In this document: one piece after another, positions 14,461-17,276 of the stretch | How positions within the stretch are numbered: the stretch's first letter is position 1 | Layout: each line of letters starts with the position of its first letter | From: JALYRV01 sp035512575 | Lineage (GTDB): Bacteria; Acidobacteriota; Vicinamibacteria; Vicinamibacterales; SCN-69-37 | Reading direction: 5' to 3' | DNA length: 17,276 bases | Assembly: GCA_035512575.1 (NCBI GenBank) | Contig: DATKDT010000022.1 | Coordinates: 1-17,276, forward strand | Position numbers and translations under genes: made by a program | The notes under the pieces: model-generated | Database searches by the model: none | Told to the model about the DNA's origin: nothing | The model's input: only the letters and a program-made list of their open reading frames with translations

Positions 14461-15774
14461 ATGCACCGCCTGGCCGCGAAACTCGGACTCAACCGCCCGG
14501 AGCTGCGCGCGTGGGCGCTCTACGACTTCGCCAACTCCGCGTTCCAGACGACGATCGTCGCGGCGGTGTTTCCCATCTACTTTCAGCGGGTGGCGGCATC
14601 GGGGCTTCCGGCCAGCACCGCCACCAGCCGCTTTGCCTGGGCCACCACCATCGCCATCTGCATCGTCGCCATCGTGGCGCCCATTCTTGGCGCGATGGCC
14701 GACACGCGGCGGCTGAAGAAGCCGCTGCTGGGGATGTTCCTCGGGATCGGCGCCGGCGCCACCGCGGCCATGTACGCCGTGCAGGATGGCGACTGGATGC
14801 TCGCGCTGGTGCTGTTCATCATCGGCAACGTCGGGGTGGCCGGCAGCATCGTTTTTTACGAATCGCTGCTGCCGCACATCGCGCGCGGCGACGAGCTCGA
14901 TCGCGTGTCGACCGCCGGGTATGCCATCGGCTATCTCGGCGGCGGCATCCTGCTCGCGTTCAACCTCGCGATGATTCAGCAGCCGCAGTGGTTCGGCATT
15001 GCCGACAGCGGCGTGGCGACGCGCCTCTCGTTCGTCAGCGTTGCGGTGTGGTGGGTGCTGTTCGCGTGGCCGCTCTTCCGGCGCGTGCCCGAGCCGCCGG
15101 TGAAGCCGCATGCGGGCGCCAGGACCGGCAGCGTGCTCGCGCAGAGCCTGCGGCAGCTGGCGGGCACGTTCCGGGAGCTGCGGAAGTACCGCCAGGCGCT
15201 GCTGCTGCTGTTCGCGTTCTTTCTCTACAACGACGGCATCCAGACGATCATCCGGATGGCGGCGATCTACGGATCCGAAGTCGGCATCGATCAGAGCGCC
15301 CTGATCGGGGCGCTGCTGCTCGTGCAGTTCGTCGGCGTGCCGTGCTCCTTCGCCTTCGGCGCGCTCGCGGGCGTCATCGGGCCGAAGCGCGCGGTGATGC
15401 TCGGTCTCGCGGTGTACCTCGTGATTCTGGCGGTCACCTATTACATGACGTCGGCGCGCGAGTTCTACATCCTCGCGGGCGCGGTCGGCATGGTGCAGGG
15501 CGGCACGCAGGGGCTGAGCCGATCGATGTTCGCCAGCATGATTCCGCGCCACAAGTCGTCGGAGTTCTTCGCCTTCTTCGGCGTGTTCGAGCGCTACGCC
15601 GGGGTGATGGGCCCGGCCATCTTCGCGATCATGGCCGGCCTCGGCACCTCGCGCACGGCGATTCTCACGCTGATTCCGTTCTTCGTCGGCGGCATGCTGC
15701 TGCTGGCGCGGGTGGACGTGGCCGCCGGCAGGCGCGAGGCCGCGGCGGCCGAAGGCGAGCTGACTCGCGGCTGA
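14461..15774 (+). CDS. MFS transporter of the UMF1/Atg22-like family
   Basis: This 437-residue inner-membrane protein has about 12 hydrophobic segments. It opens with the hallmark RAWALYDFANSAFQTTI (16-32) of the UMF1 (Atg22-like) branch of the major facilitator superfamily. The loop GAMADTRRLKK (77-87) is the motif-A-like turn between helices 2 and 3. GGTQGLSRSMFASMIP (347-362) and FFAFFGVFERYAGVMGP (369-385) are further family blocks. Yeast Atg22 exports amino acids from the vacuole; bacterial members have no settled substrate. ATG at 14461 gives the family N-terminus; the upstream in-frame extension overlaps the peptidase gene. It starts 31 bases after the peptidase stop, and cotranscription is plausible, which would fit amino-acid handling, though this is only inference. 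Confidence 0.88.
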   Translation: MHRLAAKLGLNRPELRAWALYDFANSAFQTTIVAAVFPIYFQRVAASGLPASTATSRFAWATTIAICIVAIVAPILGAMADTRRLKKPLLGMFLGIGAGATAAMYAVQDGDWMLALVLFIIGNVGVAGSIVFYESLLPHIARGDELDRVSTAGYAIGYLGGGILLAFNLAMIQQPQWFGIADSGVATRLSFVSVAVWWVLFAWPLFRRVPEPPVKPHAGARTGSVLAQSLRQLAGTFRELRKYRQALLLLFAFFLYNDGIQTIIRMAAIYGSEVGIDQSALIGALLLVQFVGVPCSFAFGALAGVIGPKRAVMLGLAVYLVILAVTYYMTSAREFYILAGAVGMVQGGTQGLSRSMFASMIPRHKSSEFFAFFGVFERYAGVMGPAIFAIMAGLGTSRTAILTLIPFFVGGMLLLARVDVAAGRREAAAAEGELTRG

Positions 15775-15776
15775 GC

Positions 15777-15803
15777 TTCACGCGGCTCGCCGGGCGCTAG
15801 AAT
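15777..15803 (+). promoter_or_regulatory. Possible promoter (TTCACG - 15 bp - TAGAAT) for the PQQ dehydrogenase gene
   Basis: TAGAAT at 15798-15803 sits in the short spacer after the MFS gene, with TTCACG (15777-15782, four of six consensus bases) 15 bp upstream. Transcription would start near 15810, immediately before the GGAGG Shine-Dalgarno (15811-15815) that lies six bases before the GTG start. The spacer is shorter than the preferred 17 bp, and the site was judged by eye only. Confidence 0.35.
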
Positions 15804-15821
15804 CGCGTTCGGAGGTCTCGC

Positions 15822-17006
15822 GTGCTTTCTGTCAGGCCGCTTCTGCTGCTGTCGATGCTCGCGGTCGCGCAGGCGGCGATCCCTCACACCGCATGCGACA
15901 GCCGCCGCACGCCGCCGTCGCCGTCCCCCTCGCCGGGGACCGACCCCTGGGCCAACGTGCCCGTCACCGAAACGATGACGACCGGCGACGGCGCGCGGCT
16001 CGGCGTGCAGGTGCTGCTCACCAATCTCCAGATTCCATGGAGCCTGGCGTTCGCGCCCGACGGGCGCCTGTTTTTCACCGAGCGCGTCGGCCGCGTGCGC
16101 GTCGTCCAGGACGGGCAGCTCGTCGCGCAGCCGGCATTCACGTTTCAGGATGTCCGCGCCATCGGCGAAGGCGGCGTGCTCGGCATCACGCTCCATCCGA
16201 ATTTCGCCGCGAATCGCTTCGTCTATGTCGCCTACACCGCCACGCGCGGCGACGGCGTGCCCGTCAACCGCGTCGTCCGCCTGCGCGAGGCCAACAACGT
16301 GCTCGGCGAGATGATGGTGCTCCTCGACAACATTCCCGCGGCGAACAATCACAACGGCTCCCGGCTTCGCTTCGGCCCCGACGGGAAGCTCTACGTCACG
16401 ACGGGCGACGCCGGCAATTCGAATCTGTCGCAGACACTGTCGTCGCTTGCCGGCAAGATCCTCAGAATCAACGAGGACGGCACCACACCGGCGGACAACC
16501 CGTTTGGATCGCCTGTGTGGACGTGGGGCCATCGCCATCCGCAGGGCATCGACTGGAATCCCGTCACGGGACACCTGTGGGCGACTGAACATGGCGGCAC
16601 GCACCGCGACGAGCTCAATCTGATCGTCAAGGGCAGCAATTACGGCTGGCCCATCATCCAGGGCGACGAGACGCGGCCCGACATGGTCACGCCGGTGCTG
16701 TTCTACATCCCGGCCATCGCGCCGTCGGGGCTGTCGTTCTACACATCGACGCGCATGCCGCAGCTCGGCGGCAATATCTTCTTCACCGCGCTGGCCGGCA
16801 TGCACATTCACCGGGTGGTGCTGAATGCCGCCGATCCCGAGAGGCCGGACGCGGAAGAGCGGCTCTTCGAAGGCCGCTTCGGCCGCATCCGCGACGTCAT
16901 CACCGGCCCGGACGGCGCCCTCTACTTCTGCACGAGCAATCGCGACGGCCGCACCACGCCGGTTGCCGCCGACGACCGCATCGCGCGCATCGTGCCCATC
17001 CAATGA
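15822..17006 (+). CDS. PQQ-dependent aldose/sugar dehydrogenase, secreted beta-propeller
   Basis: The 394-residue protein belongs to the soluble glucose dehydrogenase (GSDH) family, six-bladed propellers that oxidise sugars with PQQ and Ca. Signatures: LQIPWSLAFAPDGRLFFTER (69-88), GEGGVLGITLHPNF (115-128), NNHNGSRLRFGPDGKLYVT (175-193, with His177 as the likely catalytic base), TWGHRHPQGIDW (234-245) and ATEHGGTHRDELN (254-266). An N-terminal signal peptide (MLSVRPLLLLSMLAVAQA) is followed by a Pro/Ser linker (PPSPSPSPG, 31-39), so it is exported to the periplasm or beyond. The GTG start at 15822 has GGAGG (15811-15815) at good spacing. Length is close to E. coli Asd (YliI). Substrate range cannot be read from sequence, and PQQ synthesis genes are not in the window. 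Confidence 0.92.
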   Translation: MLSVRPLLLLSMLAVAQAAIPHTACDSRRTPPSPSPSPGTDPWANVPVTETMTTGDGARLGVQVLLTNLQIPWSLAFAPDGRLFFTERVGRVRVVQDGQLVAQPAFTFQDVRAIGEGGVLGITLHPNFAANRFVYVAYTATRGDGVPVNRVVRLREANNVLGEMMVLLDNIPAANNHNGSRLRFGPDGKLYVTTGDAGNSNLSQTLSSLAGKILRINEDGTTPADNPFGSPVWTWGHRHPQGIDWNPVTGHLWATEHGGTHRDELNLIVKGSNYGWPIIQGDETRPDMVTPVLFYIPAIAPSGLSFYTSTRMPQLGGNIFFTALAGMHIHRVVLNAADPERPDAEERLFEGRFGRIRDVITGPDGALYFCTSNRDGRTTPVAADDRIARIVPIQ

Positions 17007-17038
17007 GCCTGCCGCTCGCGGCGCTGGCCCTTGAAGAG

Positions 17039-17066
17039 GCCATAGACCACAGGCCATAGGCCACAG
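17039..17066 (+). repeat. Duplicated 14-mer (GCCATAGRCCACAG x2) abutting a start codon
   Basis: GCCATAGACCACAG (17039-17052) and GCCATAGGCCACAG (17053-17066) differ at one base, and each half-unit is itself a loose heptamer repeat (GCCATAG/RCCACAG). The array ends four bases before the ATG at 17071 and fills the place where a Shine-Dalgarno should be. The composition is much less GC-rich than the flanks. Confidence 0.85.
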
Positions 17067-17070
17067 GCAT

Positions 17071-17276
17071 ATGAAGATTGTCATCGCGGGCGGCAGCGGG
17101 TTTCTTGGATCGGCGCTCGTCGAGGCGCTGCGGGCGCGCGGCGATGAGACGATCGTACTTTCGCGGCGCGGCGCCACGCCGTGGACGCCCGACGGCACGA
17201 TCGGGCCATGGGCCCGCGAGATCGACGGCGCCGGCGCCATCGTCAACCTTGCCGGTGAGCCGATGCCCGACAAGCG
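17071..17276 (+). CDS. TIGR01777-type NAD(P)-binding epimerase/SDR family protein (3' truncated by window)
   Basis: Only the first 68 codons are present. The N-terminus MKIVIAGGSGFLGSALVEAL is a Rossmann-fold GGxGFLG dinucleotide site. AIVNLAGEPMPDK (56-68) matches the NLAGEPI block typical of the TIGR01777 (YfcH/SDR39U1-like) epimerase family rather than other extended SDRs. The function of this family is largely unassigned. ATG at 17071 is clear from the motif position. It is preceded by the 14-mer repeat and has only AGG (17065-17067) as a too-close Shine-Dalgarno, so translation may be weak or leader-independent. Confidence 0.85.
   Translation, partial: MKIVIAGGSGFLGSALVEALRARGDETIVLSRRGATPWTPDGTIGPWAREIDGAGAIVNLAGEPMPDK

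Noticed and set aside
12048..14492. Minus-strand open frame of 814 codons opposite the M28 peptidase
   Set aside because: It is a GC-rich antisense shadow: composition dominated by Arg, His, Asp, Gly and Ala with no motif or hydrophobic pattern, and the plus strand has a complete M28 enzyme with all metal ligands.
14380..15552. Minus-strand open frame of 390 codons opposite the MFS gene, and similar long frames at 4749-5864 and 15594-17273
   Set aside because: No recognisable domain; Arg/His-rich shadow composition; each lies opposite a gene with clear family motifs.
17010..17021. GCCGC-TC-GCGGC inverted repeat after the PQQ dehydrogenase gene as a terminator
   Set aside because: The loop is only two bases and no T-tract follows; such short GC palindromes are expected at this base composition.
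17039..17066. CRISPR-like array at the 14-mer repeat or the octamer repeat
   Set aside because: Units are short and directly adjacent with no spacers, and no cas genes are present.

Overview
The window is dense, GC-rich bacterial DNA with almost no non-coding sequence and many overlapping start and stop codons. Base composition, short promoter-proximal leaders and gene content (GGT, S9 and M28 peptidases, PQQ sugar dehydrogenase, PrsW-type protease) suggest a soil-type Acidobacteriota, perhaps Vicinamibacteria. This placement is an inference, because no rRNA or marker gene is present.

Layout. Positions 1-1498 hold the 3' end of an S9 peptidase gene (+), convergent by one base with a two-gene minus-strand unit: a PrsW-like intramembrane protease and a coupled 111-residue protein of unknown function. 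Positions 1549-5849 (+) hold gamma-glutamyltransferase, an FMN-dependent alpha-hydroxy-acid oxidase and a divergent Nramp-superfamily transporter, closely spaced or overlapping. Positions 5864-12075 (+) hold a histidine operon in the order hisI-G-D-C-B-H-F-A, in which every gene overlaps the next by 1-11 bases. Positions 12090-17276 (+) hold a large membrane-anchored M28 metallopeptidase, a UMF1-type MFS transporter, a secreted PQQ-dependent sugar dehydrogenase and the start of a TIGR01777-type epimerase.

The his operon covers the pathway from PRPP plus ATP to histidine except for two steps: phosphoribosyl-ATP pyrophosphatase (HisE) and histidinol-phosphate phosphatase, which must be encoded elsewhere. 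HisG is the long form with the C-terminal regulatory domain, so feedback inhibition by histidine is expected.

The most notable item is between the Nramp-like gene and hisI. A 22-codon leader ORF has five His codons among six consecutive codons. Three mutually exclusive RNA helices follow: 1:2 over the His codons, a 2:3 antiterminator, and a 3:4 GC-rich intrinsic terminator with a T-rich tail directly before hisI. This is the full architecture of a ribosome-mediated his transcription attenuator. Two short tandem repeats also stand out: an octamer array inside the first codons of the M28 peptidase gene, and a duplicated 14-mer abutting the last gene's start.
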